NCBI GenBank assembly: GCA_905479965.1
Contig: CAJQOR010000118.1
Span: forward strand, 1 to 7,358
DNA length: 7,358 bases
Direction of reading: 5' to 3'
Origin: an uncultured Rhizobiaceae group bacterium
Lineage (GTDB): Bacteria; Pseudomonadota; Alphaproteobacteria; Rhizobiales; Rhizobiaceae
The notes below the pieces were generated by a model that ran no database searches, was not told the origin of the DNA, and was given only the letters and a program-made list of their open reading frames with translations. Numbering within the stretch: the stretch's first letter is position 1; each line of letters begins with the position of its first letter. Both the position numbers and the translations under genes were made by a program. This document shows, in pieces, positions 1 through 6,038 of the stretch.

Positions 1-239
1 GTGAAAGCAAATGCAAGCGCAACTAAAAGATGCTGGTTGAGCGTCATCTCACCGGTTAAATATTTTTTGGAAAAATAAAAGCCAATGATGAATTGAATGT
101 TCATAATGCCCATTGTGCCCCATATACCAAATCCATGCCGATGCATGATAAGGTCCATGGAATAGCTTAAAAAGAAGCTTAAAATCAGCATGAGAGATAT
201 GCCGGTAAGGTCTAACCCACTTGTTAACTGTGGTAACAT
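1..239 (-). CDS. Hypothetical multi-pass membrane protein, N-terminal part, runs off the left edge
   Basis: An open frame on the minus strand starts at ATG 239 and stays open to the window edge, giving 79 residues with no stop. The start is supported by an AAGGA-type ribosome binding site about 7 nt upstream and by an in-frame TGA a few codons before the ATG. The protein is strongly hydrophobic: likely membrane segments at about residues 12-32 and 39-56, with a third beginning near 70. A charged, histidine-containing turn (MHRHG, residues 32-36) lies between the first two and KKYLTGE (58-64) after the second. I do not recognise the family and assign no function. It is divergent from the twin-TM/adenosyltransferase genes, so the two sides share the 240-484 gap. 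A competing frame over the same bases (minus, from 282) has no good ribosome binding site and a non-membrane composition, and I regard it as a shadow. Confidence 0.66.
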   Translation of the reverse strand, partial: MLPQLTSGLDLTGISLMLILSFFLSYSMDLIMHRHGFGIWGTMGIMNIQFIIGFYFSKKYLTGEMTLNQHLLVALAFAF

Positions 240-241
240 TT

Positions 242-260
242 GGTCGTCCTTTCAACGACC
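242..260 (-). promoter_or_regulatory. Small hairpin presenting the ribosome binding site of the left-edge membrane gene
   Basis: On the minus strand GGTCGT and ACGACC form a perfect 6-bp stem around a 7-nt loop, TGAAAGG. The loop contains most of the AAGGA ribosome binding site for the ATG at 239, and the stem ends two nucleotides before that ATG. Such a structure could expose the site in a loop or could slow initiation. The pairing is seen in the sequence; any regulatory role is inference. Confidence 0.35.
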
Positions 261-359
261 CCCCGCGCTGCTCTGTTAGCATATTATTAAATTTGCCGCA
301 TTGTTGTTCTCGTCTTTGCGTGAAAAACCGGTTGAGAAAAAAGATAAAATTTTACGCAT

Positions 360-365
360 TATAAT
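360..365 (+). promoter_or_regulatory. Possible -10 box (TATAAT) in the divergent gap
   Basis: A perfect TATAAT hexamer lies 119 bp before the start of the twin-TM gene. The nearest -35-like element is TTGAGA at 332-337, but the 22-bp spacer is too long for a standard housekeeping promoter. This is therefore only a candidate, and in A/T-rich DNA such a hexamer can occur by chance. It is the best match to a promoter element in the 240-484 gap. Confidence 0.25.
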
Positions 366-366
366 G

Positions 367-407
367 TGGCTTTCAAAACGGATTAAGATCAAAATTATGG
401 CTTTCAA
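367..407. repeat. 10-bp direct repeat TGGCTTTCAA at 31-bp spacing
   Basis: TGGCTTTCAA occurs at 367-376 and again at 398-407, start to start 31 bp, about three turns of the helix. Both copies lie just downstream of the TATAAT hexamer at 360 and upstream of the palindrome at 412-426. The spacing would place both copies on the same face of DNA, as for tandem regulator sites. No regulator is identified. Confidence 0.4.
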
Positions 408-411
408 TTTT

Positions 412-426
412 TACAATTCAATTGTA
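412..426. promoter_or_regulatory. 15-bp palindrome upstream of the twin-TM/adenosyltransferase genes, possible operator
   Basis: TACAATT-C-AATTGTA is a perfect inverted repeat with 7-bp arms around one central base. It lies 58 bp before the start at 485, within the divergent gap. The short centre makes it a poor RNA hairpin but a reasonable binding site for a dimeric DNA-binding protein. I cannot match it to a known alphaproteobacterial operator, and its A/T-richness raises the chance of coincidence. Confidence 0.35.
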
Positions 427-484
427 CCAAAACTAAACTAAAAGAACGCTCACCACGTATAAGTAATAAAGTTAAGGGTATCTC

Positions 485-682
485 ATGGCATCATTCACCT
501 ATGTTTTGGCAATCATCTTTATGATTGCGGTCGCTTTTGTTCTTGTTCGCGGGCTTTTGGTCATGCTCAAGGGTGGTGACGGGAATTTATCAAACAAACT
601 CATGCGGATGAGGTTGTTCTTGCAATTTATCGCTATCATTTTGATCGTGATTACTTTGTGGCTGACCGGTGGGGGGCGTTAA
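485..682 (+). CDS. Twin transmembrane helix small protein (HIG1-type domain)
   Basis: This 65-residue protein is almost entirely two membrane helices, at about residues 5-28 and 42-61, joined by a short Gly/Asp/Asn loop. The segment NKLMRMRLFLQFIAI (37-51) matches the conserved core of the bacterial HIG1/hypoxia-induced N-terminal domain. Bacterial members are short inner-membrane proteins. The mitochondrial relatives (Rcf1/HIGD) act on respiratory supercomplexes, but the bacterial function is not settled and I do not transfer it. The start at 485 is backed by AAGGG at 474-478, 6 nt upstream. The stop at 682 is only 2 nt before the adenosyltransferase start, so the two genes are very probably one transcript. 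The G-rich end coding for GGGR also supplies the next gene's ribosome binding site. Confidence 0.88.
   Translation: MASFTYVLAIIFMIAVAFVLVRGLLVMLKGGDGNLSNKLMRMRLFLQFIAIILIVITLWLTGGGR
671..676 (+). promoter_or_regulatory. G-run ribosome binding site deciding the adenosyltransferase start
   Basis: Six consecutive G bases at 671-676 lie 8 nt before ATG 685, inside the last codons of the twin-TM gene. They favour ATG 685 over the in-frame GTG at 658, which would add nine residues (MADRWGALI) not expected before the conserved N-terminal motif. Ribosomes finishing the first gene at 682 end next to this start, which fits translational coupling. Confidence 0.6.
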
Positions 683-684
683 TC

Positions 685-1263
685 ATGGTTACTTTGAATA
701 AGATTTACACAAAAACCGGCGATGATGGCACAACAGCTTTGGTTGGTGGCGAACGCCGCGTGAAGCATGATTTGCGTATTGAAGCCTACGGCACAGTGGA
801 TGAATTAAATTCATTTATTGGTGCAGCGCGTCTTTATTTAGAAGCGGGCAGTGAAGTTGAAGTGATGCTGGGACTTATCCAAAACGATTGCTTTGATTTG
901 GGTGCAGATTTGGCAACAGCACAGGCCGACAGCGAATTGGAATACGAACCTTTACGAGTTACAGAAGGTCAAGTTAGCCGTTTGGAAGCTGATATTGATA
1001 ATCTTAATTCAGATCTTTCCCCGTTAAAATCCTTCATTCTTCCAGGTGGATCTGCGAGCGCGACACATCTTCATTTAGCGCGAACAATTGCACGACGGGC
1101 GGAGCGTATTATTTCGCATTTATCTGAAAATCCGGATGAAACGATCAATAAAAACGCACTCAAATACGTTAATAGACTGTCAGATTTTCTGTTTGTTGCA
1201 GCAAGATGGTGCAACAATAAATGTGCTGACGATGTGTTGTGGGTTCCGGGTAAAAATCGATAA
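685..1263 (+). CDS. Cob(I)yrinic acid a,c-diamide adenosyltransferase, PduO type
   Basis: The enzyme transfers the 5'-deoxyadenosyl group of ATP to the reduced cobalt of corrinoids, forming adenosylcobalamin or its precursor in the cytoplasm. The 192-residue protein carries the family motifs in order: the N-terminal ATP-binding segment YTKTGDDGTT (8-17), EAYGTVDELNSFIG (33-46), ILPGG (118-122), the arginine-rich helix RTIARRAER (133-141) and YVNRLSDFLFVAARW (161-175), ending near VLWVPG. Length and all-helical character fit PduO-type enzymes, not the unrelated P-loop CobA/BtuR type. The gene could serve de novo synthesis, salvage, or a cobalamin-dependent mutase; no other B12 gene is in view to decide. 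I chose ATG 685 because it puts MVTLNKIYTKTG at the N-terminus, as in homologues, and has a good ribosome binding site. It is coupled to the twin-TM gene upstream, and no terminator is seen before the rhomboid gene 83 bp on. Confidence 0.92.
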   Translation: MVTLNKIYTKTGDDGTTALVGGERRVKHDLRIEAYGTVDELNSFIGAARLYLEAGSEVEVMLGLIQNDCFDLGADLATAQADSELEYEPLRVTEGQVSRLEADIDNLNSDLSPLKSFILPGGSASATHLHLARTIARRAERIISHLSENPDETINKNALKYVNRLSDFLFVAARWCNNKCADDVLWVPGKNR

Positions 1264-1346
1264 ACCCGTTATCGCGACCATAAATAACTTCAATATTCAT
1301 AATTGATGGTTTACTGTGCGCGTTATGAGATGCGGGAAACACGTGA

Positions 1347-2048
1347 ATGTTCATACCATTATATGATCAGAATGATTTAGAACATATTCGTTTCCAATGG
1401 GTAACGCTCATTCTTATCATATTAAATGTCGGTATGTGGGTTGTGATGTGGCTCTCAGGAGAGCGTAGCGATTTCAGCGAGCAAATTGTATTGGGATATG
1501 GTTATATCCCTTCTGTTGCCTTTGATATCAAAGAACTTTCGCCTGATTTGGCAATCTTTCCACCCTGGTTTACATCCATCAGCTATTCATTCGTACATGG
1601 CGGTTTTATCCACCTCGCTGGTAATATGGCATTTTTATGGATCTTCAGTGATAACGTTGAGGACGCGTTGGGGCATTTCAGATTCATAATCTTCTATCTT
1701 TTGTGTGCCGCAGCGGGTGCATTTGCCCATGGGCTTTTGGACCCAAGCTCTGATAGCCCACTTATTGGCGCATCAGGTGCGGCATCAGGCATGGTATCTG
1801 CGTATTTGCTTCTTCACCCTCGTGTACGGATTTGGATTTTAGCGTTCGGCAGAATTCCACTGCCATTACCAAGCTATTTAGCACTCAGCTTGTGGATCTT
1901 ATTCCAGTTTTTCATGTTGATATATGACAGCGATGGACAGGTTGCTTGGGGTGGCCATGTTGGCGGCATTATCGCAGGGGCAGTATTAATTGTCTTAATG
2001 AAGCGCAAGGGTGTGCGTTTGTTTGCGAAAGTCGCACCAGCCGCCTGA
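1347..2048 (+). CDS. Rhomboid family intramembrane serine protease
   Basis: This 233-residue inner-membrane protein belongs to the rhomboid family, which cleaves membrane proteins within or next to their transmembrane helices using a Ser-His dyad. The dyad is present: Ser143 in GASGAASG (141-148) and His204 in WGGHVGG (201-207). His89 and Asn93 in HLAGN occupy the oxyanion/active-site loop positions of the family. About six hydrophobic segments can be seen: roughly 17-36, 85-102, 111-129, 141-156, 174-193 and 202-218. The opening MFIPLYDQNDLEHIRF is typical of alphaproteobacterial rhomboids of this length, and the C-terminus is a short basic tail. The start ATG has GGGA at 1334-1337, 9 nt upstream. 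It may be read through from the adenosyltransferase gene or have its own promoter in the 83-bp gap. Substrates are unknown. All catalytic positions are intact, so it is probably an active protease and not an inactive relative. Confidence 0.9.
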   Translation: MFIPLYDQNDLEHIRFQWVTLILIILNVGMWVVMWLSGERSDFSEQIVLGYGYIPSVAFDIKELSPDLAIFPPWFTSISYSFVHGGFIHLAGNMAFLWIFSDNVEDALGHFRFIIFYLLCAAAGAFAHGLLDPSSDSPLIGASGAASGMVSAYLLLHPRVRIWILAFGRIPLPLPSYLALSLWILFQFFMLIYDSDGQVAWGGHVGGIIAGAVLIVLMKRKGVRLFAKVAPAA

Positions 2049-2095
2049 AAGACGAATAAAGCCCTTACACTAAAGCATTACGCTGTATAACTCGA

Positions 2096-2112
2096 AAGGA
2101 AAGCAATTCCTT
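2096..2112 (+). other. Short inverted repeat after the rhomboid gene
   Basis: AAGGAA and TTCCTT form a perfect 6-bp inverted repeat with a 5-nt loop (AGCAA), 48 bp after the rhomboid stop. It is A/T-rich and has no T-run behind it, so it is a weak terminator candidate at best. No better terminator was found between the rhomboid and kinase genes. Confidence 0.25.
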
Positions 2113-2131
2113 ACCAAAGAACATGCGCTTT

Positions 2132-2201
2132 CTTAGGGTTATAAATAATAGATCATTAATAAAAAACACCTAAGCTGTCTTGAAATTCCGGTTTTAGGTG
2201 T
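2132..2201 (+). promoter_or_regulatory. Structured leader: hairpin hiding the kinase ribosome binding site, with an alternative pairing
   Basis: ACACCTAA (2166-2173) and TTAGGTGT (2194-2201) pair perfectly over 8 bp around a 20-nt loop. The 3' arm contains AGGTG, the ribosome binding site of the kinase start at 2207, so the folded form would block initiation. Upstream, CTTAGG (2132-2137) can pair with CCTAAG (2169-2174). That uses the same 5' arm and would release the binding site. These mutually exclusive helices resemble a translational switch. The pairings are visible; that the transcript begins upstream of 2132 and that the switch works are inference. The loop is large and the stem has only three G-C pairs, so stability is moderate. 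Confidence 0.4.
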
Positions 2202-2206
2202 AGCGT

Positions 2207-4753
2207 ATGACAAAACCAGCAGATGATGATGCTCTGAAAGGTGCTCGCAAATCCATGATGTGGTTGCGAATGATCTATACTGTTGCGCTCATTGTTATGG
2301 GGTACATGAGCTCTCAAATTTATATTGAGCAAACGAAAAATGAAACCCGTATTCAAAATATGATTGCCTTGTCCAATCAATTTAGTAAAATCAGTACAGG
2401 GTTTTCAGATGCCGCAAAACGAGCCCGTATCCTAACTCGTGTGTTTTCACCTGAAGCTATCGATACGCGTATTACAGGCCTAACAAGGGACGAAGAAGAC
2501 GCATTTTATAAAACCGCTGATCCTGAGAAGAAAATTCAAGTTGCGCGTCGGATCCAATTAGCTGATTTGGGGATATTGTTTGAGCAGGTTAAAGTTTTAG
2601 AGCGACTTTGGAAAAGGGCTCCTGAAGAGTTTCGCACAGAGTTTGCGCTCGAAGCGATCTTTAAAGATAAGGAAAACCCATTCTCGGTTGTCAAACTTGC
2701 AACGGATAGCAAGTATTTACGATCAGCAAAGTCTGAAGCAAATATGCATTTTGCGGCGGACATGTTTGTTGATCGATTTGACGATTTCTTAAAACCACGT
2801 ATTAACGACACACAAAGCTTTTTGAAATTCTATTTGTCTAGATTTGTTGAACAACAATCGCAAACGCAAAAAGACGTTTTAATCATGAGCATATTCACAC
2901 TGGTATGCTTGGCGCTATTTGTATTTTTACCTGTCGATATTATTCTCAGAAGACTGTTTTCTAAACTCAATGCCAAAACTGAAGAAGCGAAAAAAGCGCT
3001 TGAAAAAGCACAAGCCGCTGATAAAGCAAAGTCTGAATTCTTAGCAACAATGAGCCATGAAATTAGAACGCCTATGAACGGTGTTTTGGGGATGGCTGAA
3101 TTATTGTCTAAGACGGAATTGAATACGCGCCAAAAAACGTTTGCTGATGTCATCATCAAATCTGGCAATGCACTTTTGACCATCATCAACGATATTTTGG
3201 ATTTTTCAAAAATTGAAGCTGCTCAATTAAAGCTTATTGAAGCGCCATTTAACTTAGTGGAATCCATTGAAGATGTTGGTGCTCTTATGAGTTCCAGAGC
3301 TGCAGAGAAAAACATCGAGCTTATTCTTGGCATCGACCCTAAAACTCCAGAAATGGTGATGGGTGATTGTGGACGTTTACGTCAAATTCTTACCAATCTA
3401 ATTGGTAACGCCGTTAAGTTTACAGAAGTTGGCCATGTTTTAGTGCGCACAACTTGTAAAATTATTGATGATGAAGCTGGGGATAAATCGGCACGTATTA
3501 AAATTGAGATTGAAGATACGGGGATTGGTATCCCGGAAGATCGCGTTACTCACGTATTTGAAAAGTTTAGTCAGGTTGATGGCTCCACGACCCGCAAACA
3601 CGAGGGAACTGGATTAGGACTTGCGATTTCAGCGCGTTTGGTTGCTTTAATGGGCGGTAAAATTCGCGTGTCTAGCCGATTAAACTATGGTTCAAACTTC
3701 AACTTTACAATTGATTTACCTATAGAGGCAGATGCTGAGCTTGATCCAGCTGAGACCAATGTTAATATTTCGGGCGCGCGCATATTGGTCATTGATGACA
3801 ATGCGATCAATCGAACAATCTTGACTGAACAATTGACGGGCTGGGGACATGAATGTGTCGCGGTTGAATCAGGACCTGTTGGTATTAAGTTCTTAGAATA
3901 TTCAAATCAGCAACATCAGGCCCCGGTAGACCTTGTTGTTCTCGATTTCCACATGCCAGAGATGAACGGTGCTGATGTTGTTAAAACAGTTCGCACGACA
4001 CAAGGTATCTCTGAGACCCCAATTTTGATTTTATCATCTGTGGATCAGGCGCATGAATTAGAGCAGCTTTCTGACGCTAATATTGAAGGGCATCTATCAA
4101 AACCGGCGCGCAGTAAATTGCTCAAATCGACGATCGGCTCCATTGTGAATAAGTCGAAGAGGCAGCAACTCTTATCGGCTAATCAGCAAGCAATGGAATT
4201 GGGAAGTTTAAAACCTGGTGAGTCTACCATTGTGCATAAGATTGAAGCTCCTCTCATCGAGCCGATAATTCAAGCCTCAGAACCTGTCACAATGCCCATC
4301 ACAGAGGTTTCACAAGATGCTAAACTACAAGAGTCAGATCGAGTGGGTCTGACCGTGCTCGTTGCCGAAGATAACCCTGTTAATCAAATTGTTTTTTCCG
4401 AAGCGCTAAAGCAAATAGATCTAGACTTTGAAATTGCAAATGATGGACGTGAGGCGGTTGCATTATGGCGTGAGAAAGCACCTAGGGTCATTGTTATGGA
4501 TGTGTCCATGCCTCATATGAATGGACATGAAGCGACCAGAGAAATCCGCAGGGTCGAAGAAGCTGAAGGATTGCCTCATACACCGATCATTGCGGTCACT
4601 GCACACGCTATGAAAACAGATGAGCAAAACTGTCGTGATGCAGGTATGGATGATTATATGACCAAGCCGATTTCACCTGAGATGTTAAATACAAAAATAT
4701 CAAACTGGCTGGATCAGCAAAATGCGAAATCGTTTACTGCAAAACGCGTATAG
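2207..4753 (+). CDS. Membrane-bound hybrid sensor histidine kinase with two receiver domains
   Basis: The 848-residue protein senses a signal outside or in the inner membrane and starts a phosphorelay. In order it has a membrane helix at about 20-38, a mainly helical extracytoplasmic region (40-222), a second helix (223-247), a coiled coil (250-278), HisKA with phospho-acceptor His284 in MSHEIRTP, and HATPase_c with N box N397-N401, G1 box DTGIG (437-441), F box near 451-455 and G2 box GTGLG (467-471). REC1 (524-645) has Asp530/531, phospho-Asp580, Ser610 and Lys632. A flexible linker follows (about 650-712). REC2 (715-835) has Glu721/Asp722, phospho-Asp765, Thr798 and Lys820. All catalytic positions look intact. 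No PAS, GAF or HPt domain is seen, so an HPt protein encoded elsewhere is probably needed to pass on the phosphate. The sensory region is not one I recognise and the signal is unknown. No response regulator gene is adjacent, making this an orphan kinase. Start ATG 2207 has AGGTG 6 nt upstream, within a hairpin. Confidence 0.93.
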   Translation: MTKPADDDALKGARKSMMWLRMIYTVALIVMGYMSSQIYIEQTKNETRIQNMIALSNQFSKISTGFSDAAKRARILTRVFSPEAIDTRITGLTRDEEDAFYKTADPEKKIQVARRIQLADLGILFEQVKVLERLWKRAPEEFRTEFALEAIFKDKENPFSVVKLATDSKYLRSAKSEANMHFAADMFVDRFDDFLKPRINDTQSFLKFYLSRFVEQQSQTQKDVLIMSIFTLVCLALFVFLPVDIILRRLFSKLNAKTEEAKKALEKAQAADKAKSEFLATMSHEIRTPMNGVLGMAELLSKTELNTRQKTFADVIIKSGNALLTIINDILDFSKIEAAQLKLIEAPFNLVESIEDVGALMSSRAAEKNIELILGIDPKTPEMVMGDCGRLRQILTNLIGNAVKFTEVGHVLVRTTCKIIDDEAGDKSARIKIEIEDTGIGIPEDRVTHVFEKFSQVDGSTTRKHEGTGLGLAISARLVALMGGKIRVSSRLNYGSNFNFTIDLPIEADAELDPAETNVNISGARILVIDDNAINRTILTEQLTGWGHECVAVESGPVGIKFLEYSNQQHQAPVDLVVLDFHMPEMNGADVVKTVRTTQGISETPILILSSVDQAHELEQLSDANIEGHLSKPARSKLLKSTIGSIVNKSKRQQLLSANQQAMELGSLKPGESTIVHKIEAPLIEPIIQASEPVTMPITEVSQDAKLQESDRVGLTVLVAEDNPVNQIVFSEALKQIDLDFEIANDGREAVALWREKAPRVIVMDVSMPHMNGHEATREIRRVEEAEGLPHTPIIAVTAHAMKTDEQNCRDAGMDDYMTKPISPEMLNTKISNWLDQQNAKSFTAKRV

Positions 4754-4849
4754 TTTCGCATGTAAACCATATTTTTTAATTACTCTTGCTGTCCGTATTG
4801 CAAATCACTACATAGCTATAATAAATTACTTGGACTAGCTTTGTTTGTT

Positions 4850-4869
4850 TGTCGCAATTACATGCGACA
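4850..4869 (+). promoter_or_regulatory. Hairpin or operator-like inverted repeat upstream of yggT
   Basis: TGTCGCA and TGCGACA form a perfect 7-bp inverted repeat around a 6-nt spacer (ATTACA), ending 26 bp before the yggT-family start. An outer U-G pair could extend it. No T-run follows, so it is not an intrinsic terminator for the kinase gene. It may be a leader hairpin or a dimeric protein site; 20 bp total with 13-bp centre-to-centre spacing would suit either. No known operator was recognised. Confidence 0.4.
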
Positions 4870-4895
4870 GGATCGAACGAAAAACGGAGATATAA

Positions 4896-5186
4896 ATGAT
4901 TGCTGTTTTTGCCACACTTGATGCGATTTTGGGATTCTACACTTGGATCGTCATTGGTAGTGTTATTTTTTCATGGTTATATGCTTTTAATGTGGTGAAC
5001 TCGGGTAACCAATTCGTTGGCATGATTGGCGACTTTTTGTTCAAATTAACTGAGCCGGTATTGCGCCCAATTCGAAATATCCTGCCTAACCTTGGTGGAC
5101 TTGATCTTTCGCCAATTGCATTGTTGTTTGGTATTTATTTCTTGCGCATATTTTTGGCGACGACAATTCGTCCGATGTTCATCTAG
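4896..5186 (+). CDS. YggT family membrane protein
   Basis: The 96-residue protein has the YggT-family layout: a long hydrophobic N-terminal segment (about 3-30, ending IFSWLYAFN), a linker with the conserved [24 protein letters not shown] (51-74), and a second membrane helix at about 73-92. It is an inner-membrane protein. Relatives have been linked to osmotic tolerance, septum or division-related roles and to pairing with YggS-type genes in other bacteria, but no biochemical activity is established. The start is supported by GGAG at 4886-4889, 6 nt upstream. It stands alone between the kinase and a strong terminator. In many alphaproteobacteria a DUF167 gene follows yggT; here none is present. 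Confidence 0.88.
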   Translation: MIAVFATLDAILGFYTWIVIGSVIFSWLYAFNVVNSGNQFVGMIGDFLFKLTEPVLRPIRNILPNLGGLDLSPIALLFGIYFLRIFLATTIRPMFI

Positions 5187-5208
5187 GTATGATTGAAATC
5201 AGTTCATT

Positions 5209-5238
5209 AAAAAAGCGGCTTTTACAGCCGCTTTTTTT
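5209..5238. terminator. Two-way intrinsic terminator between yggT and ppa
   Basis: GCGGCT (5215-5220) and AGCCGC (5226-5231) form a G/C-rich stem around a 5-nt loop (TTTAC), flanked by six A (5209-5214) and seven T (5232-5238). The A and T runs can extend the stem. Read either way, the hairpin is followed by a T-run, so it can end yggT on the plus strand and ppa on the minus strand. The convergent arrangement of these genes fits this exactly. Confidence 0.92.
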
Positions 5239-5268
5239 GTATCTTGTCCTGTCGCTTATCTCACACAG

Positions 5269-5284
5269 CAGATCTGATATCAGA
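5269..5284. other. Two overlapping palindromes just after ppa
   Basis: CAGATCTG (5269-5276) and TCTGATATCAGA (5273-5284) are perfect 8- and 12-bp palindromes sharing four bases. They lie in the 3' region of ppa, 15 bp past its stop and before the terminator. They have little or no loop, so a protein site is more plausible than an RNA hairpin. The role is unknown and could be chance. Confidence 0.3.
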
Positions 5285-5298
5285 CCCTGTTATCTAAA

Positions 5299-5826
5299 CT
5301 AAGACTTGGCGCGTTCGATTGCTGTTACAATAAGTTCCTTCGCGCGATCTGCGTTTTGCCAGTCGCCGATCTTAACCCATTTGCCAGGCTCTAGGTCTTT
5401 ATAGTGCTCAAAGAAGTGTTCGATTTGTTGCAATGTAATTTCAGGCATATCGCTGATGTCATTGACATTGTCATAGCGCTTTGTAAGTTCTGCTGAAGGA
5501 ACGGCGATGATTTTTTCGTCTTCACCTGAATTATCTTCCATAACAAGAACGCCAACCGGGCGTACATTGATCACACAGCCTGGAATGAGTGGGCGCGTGT
5601 TGCACACCAATACGTCAATTGGATCGCCATCATCTGAAAGCGTGTGCGGTACAAAGCCGTAATTGCCTGGATACGTCATTGGTGTATACAAAAAGCGGTC
5701 AACGACAAGTGTGCCGGAATCTTTGTCTAATTCGTATTTGATTGGATGACCACCAACTGGGACTTCGATAATAACGTTGATGTCTTCTGGTGGATTGTTC
5801 CCAATTTTAACGGCGTCGATGCGCAT
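5299..5826 (-). CDS. ppa: Inorganic pyrophosphatase, family I
   Basis: This cytoplasmic enzyme hydrolyses pyrophosphate to two phosphates with Mg2+, pulling forward nucleic acid, protein and lipid synthesis. At 175 residues it has the typical length of bacterial family I enzymes. The signature [10 protein letters not shown] (65-74) supplies the metal ligands Asp66, Asp68 and Asp71. Other active-site positions are Glu21, Lys30, Tyr56 in TYPGNYGF, Asp98, Asp103, Lys105, and Tyr142-Lys143. All expected positions are intact. The start at 5826 has GGAG (plus-strand CTCC at 5834-5837) 7 nt upstream. It has its own 3' terminator at 5209-5238. The 212-bp gap upstream suggests its own promoter, separate from the acetyltransferase gene. 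Confidence 0.97.
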   Translation of the reverse strand: MRIDAVKIGNNPPEDINVIIEVPVGGHPIKYELDKDSGTLVVDRFLYTPMTYPGNYGFVPHTLSDDGDPIDVLVCNTRPLIPGCVINVRPVGVLVMEDNSGEDEKIIAVPSAELTKRYDNVNDISDMPEITLQQIEHFFEHYKDLEPGKWVKIGDWQNADRAKELIVTAIERAKS

Positions 5827-6038
5827 GTAGCAGCTCCAATTTAATTCTTGTATTTTCTGATCGTTTCATTGCTATAAAAAGCAAGTCAGTGATCATCTCA
5901 TACGAGATGTTGTTTAAATAAGTTTGAACGGTTTATTGCGCTGCAAAATAAATTTGTAAAGGTTGAAAGCACCTTGGAGTGCAATTTTGTGCCAATACTT
6001 GCGTTTAATTGTAATATGAAGCTGTATAAAAGCGCTTG
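5827..6038 (-). other. A/T-rich intergenic region upstream of ppa, with a small inverted repeat
   Basis: This 212-bp stretch separates the acetyltransferase stop from the ppa start and should hold the ppa promoter. The one clear structure is CATCTC-ATAC-GAGATG at 5894-5909, a perfect 6-bp inverted repeat with a 4-nt loop and no T-run on either side. On the minus strand TTTACA and AATAAA, 17 bp apart (about 5940-5968), are a weak promoter-like pair. No RNA gene or credible small coding frame was seen, and no intrinsic terminator for the acetyltransferase gene. Confidence 0.4.

Noticed and set aside
49..282. Minus-strand open frame of 77 codons at the left edge
   Set aside because: It overlaps the frame starting at 239, lacks a good ribosome binding site, and its translation is rich in scattered His/Trp/Tyr without domain-like order. 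The 239 frame has a strong binding site and clean membrane segments.
397..441. Possible 14-codon leader peptide in the divergent gap
   Set aside because: There is no ribosome binding site, no run of regulatory codons and no attenuator hairpin after it.
658..684. Upstream GTG start for the adenosyltransferase
   Set aside because: It adds residues not expected in the family and overlaps the twin-TM gene. ATG 685 has the G-run binding site and the usual MVTLNKIYTKTG beginning.
1264..1346. Weak inverted repeats between the adenosyltransferase and rhomboid genes
   Set aside because: Arms of 5 bp or less, A/T-rich and without a T-run, are not enough to call a terminator or operator.
2161..2201. 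Minus-strand intrinsic terminator formed by the kinase leader hairpin and the A-run at 2161-2166
   Set aside because: The loop is 20 nt, the stem has only three G-C pairs, and no minus-strand gene reads into it. The position over the kinase ribosome binding site is the better explanation.
2830..3189. Minus-strand open frame inside the kinase gene
   Set aside because: It is antisense to the second membrane helix, coiled coil and HisKA region, whose motifs are unmistakable on the plus strand. Long antisense frames are expected there.
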